DNA of 64,000 nt from JAILEN01 sp036723975. GTDB taxonomy: Bacteria; Bacillota; Clostridia; Lachnospirales; Lachnospiraceae. The notes under the pieces were generated by a model. It made no database searches. It had not been told where the DNA came from and saw nothing but the letters and a program-made list of their open reading frames with translations. Position 1 is the stretch's first letter; every line of letters begins with the position of its first letter. Below are positions 44,494 to 52,472 of this stretch, in pieces. Location: contig DAIMGJ010000012.1 in NCBI GenBank assembly GCA_036723975.1, positions 6,501-70,500 of the forward strand. The letters run 5' to 3'. The position numbers and the translations under genes were made by a program.

Positions 44494-45831
44494 TTGGAAG
44501 CATCGTCGATTATTGAAGCTATTGTTTTACTCGCACTTTTAGTGCTTTCCGCCTTTTTTTCATCTGCGGAAACCGCACTTACCACCGTATCTGCGATTCG
44601 TATTAAAACATTGGCCGAAGAAGGAAACAAAAAAGCAGAAACGGTGGAAAAGGTCATTTCCGACCCACATAAAATGCTTTCCGCCATTTTAATCGGAAAC
44701 AATATTGTAAACTTATCCGCATCCTCCTTAGCCACTACCCTTGCAGTGCATCTGCTTGGCAGCTACGGAGCAGGAATCGCCACCGGTATCCTTACCTTTT
44801 TAATTTTGATTTTTGGTGAGATTACCCCAAAGACCATGGCAAATCTTCATGCGGAAAAAATATCCATGCGTTACGCCGGTGTGATTTGGTATCTGATGTG
44901 GATCTTAACCCCTATCATAGTGATTGTTAATTTCCTATCTACTTCTCTCATGCGCCTCTTAGGTGTGAGCAAAGAGGATGCGAAGTTTGGACTTACCGCA
45001 AAAGAGATCAAAAACATCGTGGAAGATTCTCACGAAAGCGGTGCTTTGGAAGTGGACGAACGAAATATGATTTATCAGTTTATTGATTTTCAGGAGTCCT
45101 ATGCAAAAGAGATTATGATTCCTAAAATCGATATGACCACGGTAGATGAGTCATCTTCCTTTGAACAGATTATGGAAGCCTATGAGCAGGACAAATACAC
45201 CCGTATGCCGGTGCTTGGTACTGATAAAGAAGAAATCATCGGTATTCTTAATATGAAAAATCTCCTTTCCTACAACAGAAAGGACGACTTCCATATAAAA
45301 GATTATATGCAGGAAGCCTTCTATACTTACGAGATGAAAAAGACATCTGAGTTGTTCGATCAGATGCGTCGCGGCCACATCTCTCTTGCCATCGTTTTGG
45401 ATGAGTATGGGTCTGTTGTGGGTATGGTTTCCTTTGAAGATTTGCTTGAGGAACTTGTTGGTGAAATTCGAGACGAATTCGATGATGACGAAGAAGACGA
45501 TTTAATTCAGATCAACGAAAACACCTTTGAGGCACTGGGCACCACAAATCTAGAAGACTTAATGCATAAGATTCGACTGGATATCTCTTCTGAAGATTAT
45601 GATACTTTGGGCGGATTCTTAATCGGTGAATTTAATCACTTCCCGGAAGTGGGCGAAATGTATTTAACGCCAAAGGGTGCTCGATTTAAAGTAATCGAAA
45701 CCGACGGCAATCGTATTACCAAAGTTCAAATCCGCTTAGCCGAAAGCGTACCTATGCAGGACGACCTCGACCTGAACGGCCCCCCCATCGAGCTATACGA
45801 AGAAACTTCTGAAGAGTTAGATGTAGATTAA
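44494..45831 (+). CDS. CorC/HlyC-type transporter, CNNM + CBS domains
   Basis: A 445-residue membrane protein. N-terminal DUF21/CNNM domain with about four membrane segments (about 1-190, ETALTTVSAIRIKTLAEE, ILIFGEITPKTMAN), a CBS pair (about 205-330, MIPKIDMTTVDE, IVLDEYGSVVGMVSFEDLLE) and a C-terminal CorC_HlyC domain (about 345-425, LGGFLIGEFNHFPEVGE). The family handles Mg2+/divalent cation efflux; the older haemolysin name is not supported. Start is TTG with AGAGGT upstream, three bases after the ahcY stop, so the two are likely co-transcribed. Confidence 0.9.
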   Translation: MEASSIIEAIVLLALLVLSAFFSSAETALTTVSAIRIKTLAEEGNKKAETVEKVISDPHKMLSAILIGNNIVNLSASSLATTLAVHLLGSYGAGIATGILTFLILIFGEITPKTMANLHAEKISMRYAGVIWYLMWILTPIIVIVNFLSTSLMRLLGVSKEDAKFGLTAKEIKNIVEDSHESGALEVDERNMIYQFIDFQESYAKEIMIPKIDMTTVDESSSFEQIMEAYEQDKYTRMPVLGTDKEEIIGILNMKNLLSYNRKDDFHIKDYMQEAFYTYEMKKTSELFDQMRRGHISLAIVLDEYGSVVGMVSFEDLLEELVGEIRDEFDDDEEDDLIQINENTFEALGTTNLEDLMHKIRLDISSEDYDTLGGFLIGEFNHFPEVGEMYLTPKGARFKVIETDGNRITKVQIRLAESVPMQDDLDLNGPPIELYEETSEELDVD

Positions 45832-45904
45832 AAAAACGTAGAATATTTTTTTGCGTAGAGCGCTTCTTTGGCGCTCGGCAAAAAATATATTCTACGTTTT
45901 TTAT
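45832..45904. terminator. Long hairpin, conserved-apex type, copy C
   Basis: Immediately after the CorC stop. Lower stem AACGTAGAATAT with ATATTCTACGTT plus an A/T-rich part, topped by GAGCGCTTCTTTGGCGCTC. Read in reverse this apex is the same as in copies A and B (GAGCGCCAAAGAAGCGCTC). The lower stem is unrelated to A and B. A/T runs at both ends. Confidence 0.85.
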
Positions 45905-45916
45905 GATAGACTTCGC

Positions 45917-45987
45917 AAAAAAATCTCAAATGCTTTTTCATCGGGCGCCAAGGAAGCGCCCTACATGAAAAACATTTGAGATTTTTT
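45917..45987. terminator. Long hairpin, conserved-apex type, copy B
   Basis: Lower stem AAATCTCAAATG with CATTTGAGATTT as in copy A, then CTTTTTCAT with ATGAAAAAC, and apex GGGCGCCAAGGAAGCGCCC. It lies in tandem with copy C between convergent CorC and the ABC transporter ATPase. Confidence 0.85.
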
Positions 45988-45995
45988 AATAACTC

Positions 45996-46793
45996 TTATG
46001 AAAGTATTGCTTTATCGTTTGAAAATTCCTCTCCGGATACTTCTTCAAACTTGTGAAGCAAATCTTCAATGGTAAGATTCTTTTTCTCTTCTCCCGCGAT
46101 ATTTAAAATCACTTTTCCTTCGTTCATCATAATGAGACGATTTCCGTGTTTGATGGCATCTCTCATATTATGGGTTACCATCATGGTGGTCAAATGATTC
46201 TCGTTTACAATGCGATCTGTGGTTTCCAAAACCGTTGCAGCGGTCTTAGGATCAAGAGCAGCTGTATGCTCATCCAAAAGCAATACCTTGGGCTTTTGCA
46301 ATGTTGCCATAAGAAGGGTAAGCGCCTGTCTCTGACCACCGGACAAAAGGCCTACCTTTGCAGTCATTCTGTCTTCCAAGCCAAGGTCTAACTGTTTTAG
46401 GAGTTCTCTGTATTGATCCATCTCCTGTTTGGTAATGGCCCACTTTAATCCACGGCTCTTGCCACGTCGAGCGGCCAAGGCCAAGTTTTCCGCAATCTCC
46501 ATATCCGCTGCGGTTCCGTTCATTGGATCCTGGAACACACGGCCCAAATACTTGGCACGTTTGTGTTCGTTTAAACCGGTAACGTCATCCCCATCGATTA
46601 AAATCTGTCCGCCGTCCACCGGCCAAACACCGGCAATGGCATTTAAGAAGGTAGACTTACCTGCCCCGTTTCCGCCGATGACCGTAACGAATTCGCCTTC
46701 CTCTAATTCCAAGGTAGCTCCGTTTAGCGCAGTCTTTTCGTTGATGGTTCCCGGGTTAAAGGTTTTATAAATATTTCTTGCTTGTAACATCAT
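45996..46793 (-). CDS. ABC transporter ATPase, TrpXYZ type
   Basis: A 265-residue ATPase. Walker A GGNGAGKSTFLNAIAG, signature LLSGGQRQALTLLM, Walker B with LLLDEHTAALDPKTA, H-loop VTHNMRDAIKHG. The DEHTAALDP form is typical of the ABC group that accompanies pfam04392-type binding proteins (tryptophan/tyrosine or related uptake). Start overlaps the permease stop by four bases. Confidence 0.88.
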   Translation of the reverse strand: MMLQARNIYKTFNPGTINEKTALNGATLELEEGEFVTVIGGNGAGKSTFLNAIAGVWPVDGGQILIDGDDVTGLNEHKRAKYLGRVFQDPMNGTAADMEIAENLALAARRGKSRGLKWAITKQEMDQYRELLKQLDLGLEDRMTAKVGLLSGGQRQALTLLMATLQKPKVLLLDEHTAALDPKTAATVLETTDRIVNENHLTTMMVTHNMRDAIKHGNRLIMMNEGKVILNIAGEEKKNLTIEDLLHKFEEVSGEEFSNDKAILS

Positions 46794-47716
46794 GACTGAC
46801 TACCTCCTCTTTTTGCTGCTTTTTTAAAAGAAGAGTTGGCCTTTGATTTTAAATACGGCACCGCCAAGAAAATCGCAACAACGATGGCAGTAAAGAGTTT
46901 CAAATCATTGGTTGGCATCTTAAGCCAAAGCACGATACCGATAACGATGTAGTAAATTACTCCACCGAATACCACACAAAACATCTTTACCATAAAGTTC
47001 ATATCTTTTCCGAAAACGGCATGTCCCAAAACTTCTCCGATGATAACGGCTGCAAGTCCGATGACAATAGCACCGCGACCCATATTAATATCCGCAAATC
47101 CCTGATACTGAGATAACAGCGCACCGGATAAAGCAACGATTCCGTTGGAGATTCCAAGCGTAAGCACCGTCATGGCATTGATATTGATTCCCTGTGCTTT
47201 ACTCATGTTCGGATTCGAACCGGTGGCACGAATGGCACTCCCCTGTTCCGTTCCGAAATACCAATATGCAATGAGCACAATGACAACCGTAAAGATAACG
47301 GAAATCAAAATAGTTTTTGGAATGAAGCGGAGGGAAACCATAAGCGGGAATCGATCTACGCTAACGGCCACATTTGCCTTTCCGCCCAAAATATTTAAGT
47401 TTACGGAATACAAAGAAATCTGTGTCAAAATACTTGCCAGAATTCCCGGAATACCCAGTAAGGTATGTAACAGTCCCGTTACCACACCGGCCAGGACACC
47501 GCAAGCCAGTGAAGCAAGCATGGCTACCGGCACCGGTACCCCATTTGTAATTAAGATTACGGCTACTGCACCTCCGGTTGCAAAAGAACCGTCAACGGTC
47601 AGGTCCGCAAAATTTAAAATACGAAAGGTATAAAACACGCCAAGTGCCATAATACCCCAAATCACGCCTTGCGCTACGTCTCCCGGAAGAGCCGCAATCA
47701 ATGATGAAAGTTCCAT
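46790..47716 (-). CDS. ABC transporter permease, TrpXYZ type
   Basis: A 308-residue polytopic permease with about nine membrane segments, of the branched-chain/simple-sugar permease fold (ALGVFYTFRILNFADLTVDG, GISNGIVALSGALLSQYQGF). It forms the channel of the transporter with the adjacent ATPase and binding protein. Genes are tightly packed, in the order binding protein, permease, ATPase. Confidence 0.87.
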   Translation of the reverse strand: MELSSLIAALPGDVAQGVIWGIMALGVFYTFRILNFADLTVDGSFATGGAVAVILITNGVPVPVAMLASLACGVLAGVVTGLLHTLLGIPGILASILTQISLYSVNLNILGGKANVAVSVDRFPLMVSLRFIPKTILISVIFTVVIVLIAYWYFGTEQGSAIRATGSNPNMSKAQGININAMTVLTLGISNGIVALSGALLSQYQGFADINMGRGAIVIGLAAVIIGEVLGHAVFGKDMNFMVKMFCVVFGGVIYYIVIGIVLWLKMPTNDLKLFTAIVVAIFLAVPYLKSKANSSFKKAAKRGGSQS

Positions 47717-47737
47717 AGTTTTAAAACCACCTAATCA

Positions 47738-48745
47738 TTAGTCTTCGATTTCTACGTAATCAGCCGGAATGTTTGCATTGTCAATTCCAAGCTGCTCGCA
47801 GATGGATGCATTGTATTTCTTTGTTACATCCTTGGAGTACTGAATCTCCATATCACCCGGATTTGCACCGGATGTCAAAAGTTCTGCAGCCATCTTACCT
47901 GCATTGTATCCCATGTCATAGTAGCTGATGGAAAGGGTTGCGACACCACATCCCTTGCAAATGCCTTCCTCACCGGTAACGATTGGAATTCCTGCAGGAA
48001 TTGCTACATTTGCAATGGTCTCTGTTGCTGAAGCTGCTGTATTATCCGTCGGGATGTAAAGTACATCGCAGTTTGCGCATGCATTGGTTACAACACCCTG
48101 AATATCGTTGGTATCTGAGAAGGTAAACTCCTCTACCTTGTATCCGTATTCCTCGATATCCTTTGTAATTTCAGTTGCCTGATACAAAGAGTTCGGTTCA
48201 GCAGTACAATATAAAATACCAACATTCTTTGCATCCGGGAATAATTCATGAATCATTTCCGCCTGTTTATCCAAAGGAGCCAAATCAGAAGCACCGGTTA
48301 CGTTTGATCCGGTCTTTCCGTTCCAATCGGAAGCATCGATACCAAGAGCGGTTGCATAATCAGTAATAGAAGTTCCTACAACAGGAATAGAATCGGTTGC
48401 CTGAGAAGCTGCCTGCAATGCAGGTGTGGCATTTCCCATAATTAAGCTGTATCCTTCGGAAACAAATGTATTACAAATGGTTGCGCAGGTGGCGGAATCA
48501 CCGGAAGCATTCTGAACGTCAATATAAACGTCCTCTCCCAACTCATCCCTTAAGGCCTGAATAAACCCGTCGGTTGCAGCATCCAAAGCATCGTGCTGTA
48601 CCAACTGGCAAACACCAACCTTATATTTTGCATCTTTGTTCTGATTCTCTAACTGAGTATTTCCGCTTCCGCTGTTGGAACATGCTGCAAGAGAAGTAAG
48701 TGCCAATGCACCAAGAAGTGCCATTGAGATAATCTTTTTCTTCAT
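47738..48745 (-). CDS. ABC substrate-binding lipoprotein, TrpX type
   Basis: A 335-residue predicted lipoprotein: signal MKKKIISMALLGALALTSLA, lipobox AACS. Two-lobe type I binding fold with YKVGVCQLVQHDALDAATDG, VGTSITDYATALG, VGILYCTAEPNS and VTGEEGICKGCGVATLSISY, the ABC_sub_bind family (pfam04392), whose studied members bind tryptophan, tyrosine or phenylalanine. The substrate here is inferred from family only. GGGAGG precedes the ATG; a strong promoter with an internal palindrome is at 48784-48812. Confidence 0.88.
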   Translation of the reverse strand: MKKKIISMALLGALALTSLAACSNSGSGNTQLENQNKDAKYKVGVCQLVQHDALDAATDGFIQALRDELGEDVYIDVQNASGDSATCATICNTFVSEGYSLIMGNATPALQAASQATDSIPVVGTSITDYATALGIDASDWNGKTGSNVTGASDLAPLDKQAEMIHELFPDAKNVGILYCTAEPNSLYQATEITKDIEEYGYKVEEFTFSDTNDIQGVVTNACANCDVLYIPTDNTAASATETIANVAIPAGIPIVTGEEGICKGCGVATLSISYYDMGYNAGKMAAELLTSGANPGDMEIQYSKDVTKKYNASICEQLGIDNANIPADYVEIED

Positions 48746-48783
48746 AAATCTTTTTTCCTCCCTTATAAAAAAATGTTCGCCTT

Positions 48784-48812
48784 AATATAGCACTTTAAAG
48801 CGCTAAAGTCAA
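48784..48812 (-). promoter_or_regulatory. Promoter and candidate operator of the ABC transporter operon
   Basis: Minus strand TTGACT (48807-48812), 17-base spacer, TATATT (48784-48789). Between the boxes lies TAGCGCTTTAAAGTGCTA (48788-48805), palindromic in eight of nine pairs. Its position suggests a repressor site; the protein that would bind is unknown. Confidence 0.7.
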
Positions 48813-48817
48813 CAAAA

Positions 48818-48841
48818 GGAGCACTGAAAAATCAGTGCTCC
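48818..48841 (-). terminator. Terminator overlapping the 3' end of the GGDEF gene
   Basis: Perfect 10-bp stem GGAGCACTGA (48818-48827) with TCAGTGCTCC (48832-48841), AAAA loop. The right arm contains the stop and last codons of the GGDEF gene. On the minus strand it is followed by TTTTG, which is only a moderate T run. Confidence 0.7.
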
Positions 48842-50343
48842 CCTCTGCGTTTTAGGCCGTTTTCTTTGTAGTAATTATTTTTCTGGGTATACATATCGGA
48901 ATCTGCCGCGTGTTCTAAATCATCAATGGATGCCGTCGGGTATTCATGATAGGAGGCGTATCCAACCGATACTGACAGTTCATCCGAATAAACGCCTCTC
49001 CATTCATTGGATTTGTTGAGTATGGCGCGTCGTATATCTTCCGGTTCCCTGGTGTGAATCACTGCCATGAATTCATCACCACCGGTTCGATACGCCTTTC
49101 CACGGTTTCCAACAATAAAAGACAGGCAATCCGCAGCACCTTTGATTAGTTCATCTCCGGCAGCATGTCCTTTTGTGTCATTTACTGTTTTCAGACCATT
49201 TACATCCACTGAAAACAGTACAAAATCGTCCTCAATTCCATTTGCTCGATACTTGGCAAAATCATCTTCATAGCTTCGCCGGTTAAACAATCGAGTCATT
49301 TCATCCGTCATGGATATACGTATCAAGTGCTCTTCACGGCGTTTCTCTTCGTCAACATTTCGGGTAGTAAAAATAACTTCATTCGGTATGCCGTCAATAC
49401 TGGCGTTCACTGTAATATACTGTGCACGAAACCATCCGTTTACCACATCTAAAAAGTCGGCGCTGACAATTTTCTTTTGGGACAGTCTTGCGCGAATGGT
49501 TTTTATATTTGTATACTCGAGAAATGCATCCTGCTGGTCTTTAACCACTCTGGTAAATATCTCACTTGACATCTTCGTATTGGTCTGGGTCATCATATTA
49601 ATCTCATGCTTTACCCTCTGCTCATCACGAAGGGACATCTCTGTGTTATCTGTAAAATCAATCAGATTCACGTTGTCATAAATGCCAACCATAGACTGCA
49701 GAATCTCCATCTGCTCTTCCATCTCTTTCTCATGCCGGCGGACAATTTCTTTCTGTTCAAATAAGTCCCTAAAATATCCGATAATCAATCGTCCAATCAT
49801 GATACTTGAAGCCATAAGTATCAAAGTCTCAATGGTATATCCACCGGTCACATCCCGAAAGAATAAAGCCTTATCATTATAATCGATTCGCAGGGACGTC
49901 TGATACGGAGCAGAAATCCATGACGAAATAATCATCAGAAGAAAGTTTAGAATAACCGCATAGTAGTAAATCACTTTATCGCAATAGCAAAGACTAAGCA
50001 GCGGAACCAAAAACCATGTCAGATAAATACTTACATGGGAAACCTTCATATACACAAGCAAAATATCAAGTGCTGTTAATGCAAACAGTCCCGTAGCCAT
50101 AGCCTTCGGCCAGCGTTTGTATAAAAGCCTGTGAACCAAAGACATAAACGCAACAATAAGTGAAATCATAACACAGGTTTGATAGGTAATATCCGGAAAT
50201 ATCCCTGCCTTTATTCCGGACGCAATCGCCGGTCCGGTAAAAATAAACAGCCAAAGGACTATGTTTAAGTTCCCATTTACCCTTATACGATTCTGTAAGA
50301 TAAACTCATCGTAGTCTTTCTTAATCGCTTCGTTAATCACCAT
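48832..50343 (-). CDS. Membrane diguanylate cyclase (GGDEF)
   Basis: A 503-residue protein. Six or so membrane segments fill about residues 25-205, a coiled coil follows, then a PAS-like region (about 250-330) and GGDEF (about 340-500) with motif YRTGGDEFMAVI and TRLFNRRSYEDDFAKY. The catalytic motif is intact, while the RxxD inhibitory site is missing. It should make cyclic-di-GMP in response to a membrane or PAS signal. A second, unrelated GGDEF protein is at 9344-11236. GGGGAG precedes the ATG. Confidence 0.9.
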   Translation of the reverse strand: MVINEAIKKDYDEFILQNRIRVNGNLNIVLWLFIFTGPAIASGIKAGIFPDITYQTCVMISLIVAFMSLVHRLLYKRWPKAMATGLFALTALDILLVYMKVSHVSIYLTWFLVPLLSLCYCDKVIYYYAVILNFLLMIISSWISAPYQTSLRIDYNDKALFFRDVTGGYTIETLILMASSIMIGRLIIGYFRDLFEQKEIVRRHEKEMEEQMEILQSMVGIYDNVNLIDFTDNTEMSLRDEQRVKHEINMMTQTNTKMSSEIFTRVVKDQQDAFLEYTNIKTIRARLSQKKIVSADFLDVVNGWFRAQYITVNASIDGIPNEVIFTTRNVDEEKRREEHLIRISMTDEMTRLFNRRSYEDDFAKYRANGIEDDFVLFSVDVNGLKTVNDTKGHAAGDELIKGAADCLSFIVGNRGKAYRTGGDEFMAVIHTREPEDIRRAILNKSNEWRGVYSDELSVSVGYASYHEYPTASIDDLEHAADSDMYTQKNNYYKENGLKRRGEH

Positions 50344-50370
50344 ATTCTTTTCTCTCCCCGTTTTAAAATT

Positions 50371-50826
50371 CTATGAAAGAATCCTTTTTAAAAAGCCTTC
50401 ACAGCCTTCTTTAACATCTCGCCACGTTGCTTCAAAATCCCTCGTATACCACGGATCCGAAACCTCTCTCGGTCTATCCGTATAATCCATAAGCAATGAA
50501 AGCTTCCCTTCGGAATCATCCGGCCACATCTTTTTCATGTAATACATATTTTCTGAATCCATCCCGATTATATAATCGAAATCGTCATAATCAGACTTTA
50601 CCATTTGTCTGGCAGAATATCCATAGCAATCTATGCCATGTTCCTTTAACTTTGCTCTCGCCGGCGGATAAACCGGGTTCCCAAGTTCTTCCCGGCTGGT
50701 CGCCGCGCTTTCAATCACAAAGTCATCTCCAATTCCCTGTCTGTCCACCATATCCCGCAAAACGTACCGCGCCATAGGCGAGCGGCAGATGCTGCCGTGG
50801 CAGATGAATAATACTTTTATCGGCAT
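50371..50826 (-). CDS. Low-molecular-weight protein-tyrosine phosphatase
   Basis: A 151-residue phosphatase. The catalytic loop FICHGSICRSPMAR (CX5R) is at the N terminus and the acid in DYTDRPREVSDPWYTRDFE near the C terminus. It removes phosphate from protein tyrosines; target unknown. GGAGG precedes the ATG. Bases 50792-50811 in its 5' end recur exactly at 63536-63555 on the other side of the accessory island. Confidence 0.93.
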   Translation of the reverse strand: MPIKVLFICHGSICRSPMARYVLRDMVDRQGIGDDFVIESAATSREELGNPVYPPARAKLKEHGIDCYGYSARQMVKSDYDDFDYIIGMDSENMYYMKKMWPDDSEGKLSLLMDYTDRPREVSDPWYTRDFEATWRDVKEGCEGFLKRILS

Positions 50827-50879
50827 TTCTTACCTCCAAAACTGCATCAATATCATCAATAATACTTGAAGATAATTCT

Positions 50880-51245
50880 TTATTCAGGTTGTATTTCTTC
50901 AATAGATGATAACCGCTCCAAGAGATCCGGAATATCATATTTCAATGTTTCAAATACGATATTCAAATCAACATTCCCGTAATCATGCACTATACGGTTC
51001 CTAAGGCCAATCAGTTCATTCCATGGTAATTCGTTTTCGTTTTCTCTGTATTCTGTAGAGAGTTTCTTGACATTCTCCGAAATCTGGATCATCCTAAAGA
51101 GCATGGAATCAAGCAGTATCTCGTTGTCGTTTAACTCCTGTGCATCCACGTCTTTCATATGTGCAACAATGAATGCTAAATCCGTTTTGATCTTATCGAG
51201 ATAATAATGATCGTTTTTGGTATTATCCATATATTCTAATTCCAT
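50880..51245 (-). CDS. HepT-like HEPN toxin (DUF86)
   Basis: A 121-residue all-helical HEPN protein. The RNase-type motif RX4H is present in GLRNRIVHDYG, with N-terminal HYYLDKIKTDLAFIV. In HepT/MntA pairs the HEPN partner is an RNase toxin that the nucleotidyltransferase AMPylates on a Tyr close to the motif; the Tyr in VHDY is present. The start overlaps the MntA-like gene by 23 bases; an alternative ATG is at 51230. Downstream is the phosphatase gene. Confidence 0.87.
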   Translation of the reverse strand: MELEYMDNTKNDHYYLDKIKTDLAFIVAHMKDVDAQELNDNEILLDSMLFRMIQISENVKKLSTEYRENENELPWNELIGLRNRIVHDYGNVDLNIVFETLKYDIPDLLERLSSIEEIQPE

Positions 51246-51696
51246 CCTTTAAAATCTCGCCTGTCAGTTCCAGATTATCTTTAAGCTGATCCAGACTTAG
51301 TACATCAACTTTCTTATGTAACGCAGTCCTGAGTTTTTCAACCATGCCGTAAAACTTTAGTCCTTTTACATCTGATGAAATAAGTAAATCGACATCACTG
51401 GTTTCCACAGCTTTCCCTTTAGAATAAGAGCCAAACAAAATGCAATAATGAACCGGATACTCCGATAGAACATCCATGCATTTTTCTTTTATATAGTCCA
51501 ACTCCAGGATTCCGTGTTCTTCGTCTATCGGATTTATAGCACTAAGCCTGTCAATAATATAGTTATATTTTAAAGTTCCGACCTTATCTGTATCATTTTC
51601 ATAAGATTTATATGATCTCAAGGAAATACCGAGTAATTCAGCCGCCTGCTGCTGGGTCAGTTTCTTTTCTTTTCTCAATTCCTTAATCGCGCTCAT
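51223..51696 (-). CDS. HTH-MntA fusion: antitoxin nucleotidyltransferase with XRE DNA-binding head
   Basis: A 157-residue protein. Residues about 1-50 are an XRE helix-turn-helix (ELRKEKKLTQQQAAELLGIS). Residues about 75-157 are a minimal nucleotidyltransferase with the motif FGSYSKGKAVETSDVDLLI. MntA antitoxins AMPylate HepT; here the DNA-binding head probably also makes the protein its own repressor, as its promoter carries two palindromes. GGAGG precedes the ATG. Confidence 0.87.
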   Translation of the reverse strand: MSAIKELRKEKKLTQQQAAELLGISLRSYKSYENDTDKVGTLKYNYIIDRLSAINPIDEEHGILELDYIKEKCMDVLSEYPVHYCILFGSYSKGKAVETSDVDLLISSDVKGLKFYGMVEKLRTALHKKVDVLSLDQLKDNLELTGEILKDGIRIYG

Positions 51697-51766
51697 ATTG
51701 CACCTCCTCTATTGTTATAATGCAATATTTGCACTTAGTTGTCAACAGAAAGTGCAATTATTGCAC
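51697..51766 (-). promoter_or_regulatory. Promoter and palindromic operators of the HTH-MntA/HepT operon
   Basis: Minus strand TTGACA (51740-51745), 17-base spacer, CATTAT (51717-51722). GTGCAATTATTGCAC (plus strand, 51752-51766) lies upstream of the -35, TGCAATATTTGCAC (51721-51734) fills the spacer, and a half copy ATTGCAC (51697-51703) covers the ribosome binding site. The repeated GTGCAA/TTGCAC arms fit an autorepressor site. The rest of the gap to 51996 holds only the terminator at 51845-51876. Confidence 0.75.
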
Positions 51767-51844
51767 CTTCCTATTTTTCTTTTTTCAATCTTAGTTTTTT
51801 GGTAGTAAGAAAATGTTTTTCGAATTTCTTCCTAACTTTCTATC

Positions 51845-51876
51845 AAAAAAGCACCCTACATCACGCAAAGTGTCTT
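51845..51876 (-). terminator. Terminator at the end of the restriction-modification operon
   Basis: Minus strand stem AGACACTTTGC with GTAGGGTGCT (bulged A, G-U pairs) followed by six T. It is clearly related in sequence to the stronger terminator at 63396-63425. Confidence 0.6.
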
Positions 51877-51996
51877 ATTTTCACCATATGTTTTCGGTAG
51901 ATTTTGTCTAAGCATAATTGCTTCTTCCTGTTGTGCATGTAGTTTGTCCGCAGTAATTGTTATACCTTGGGACGAAGGTTTTAATTTTCCTCTTTT

Positions 51997-52317
51997 CTAT
52001 TCAATCTCTGATAATATTCCATACTTTAAACACCGCTCGCGATTCCATTTTGAACTTTCGTCTTCTAAAACAACTGACACAAGATTCATAAAAAATAGCA
52101 TAAACCTAGGGTCACGAAAATAAAACACCGCTGCGATATTAGCCTTAGTAAACGGATCTAGAATAAAGCCTCCATATTCATTCAAAAATACAAATCCCGG
52201 CAATTTCAAACACCATTCTATAAACGTAAACTGTTTTTTATTAAATGCCACTATTTCATCTTCGGGACTTGGTTGATATCCATCTTCATCCGGCGGTCTC
52301 AATCGGTTATCTTCCAT
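51997..52317 (-). CDS. Uncharacterised small protein at the end of the hsd operon
   Basis: A 106-residue protein, MEDNRLRPPDEDGYQPSPED at the start, then an aromatic-rich middle (FVFLNEYGGFILDPFTK, FYFRDPRFMLFFMNLVS) and a charged end. No family recognised and no clear signal peptide; the Phe-rich run could be a helix buried in a partner. Lies 155 bp downstream of the PIN gene and before the operon terminator. It might be a cargo gene of the defence island. Confidence 0.55.
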   Translation of the reverse strand: MEDNRLRPPDEDGYQPSPEDEIVAFNKKQFTFIEWCLKLPGFVFLNEYGGFILDPFTKANIAAVFYFRDPRFMLFFMNLVSVVLEDESSKWNRERCLKYGILSEIE

Positions 52318-52472
52318 ATTGCTGTTTCTCCATCACTTTTTATGAGATTCGAATCATTTGTTCGTAGATCAAAATCTCCTTATCTAATATGTTTCTGTTA
52401 TCGTGATGGACCAAAAGTCTTTTAAAAACAAATATGTCACGCCTTAACGCTAATAGAGCTGAAGTAGAGTAA

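Noticed and set aside
45832..45987. Tandem hairpins as a MITE-type mobile element.
   Set aside because: No target-site duplication or shared terminal inverted repeats; the lower stems differ between copies and the position between convergent genes fits terminators.
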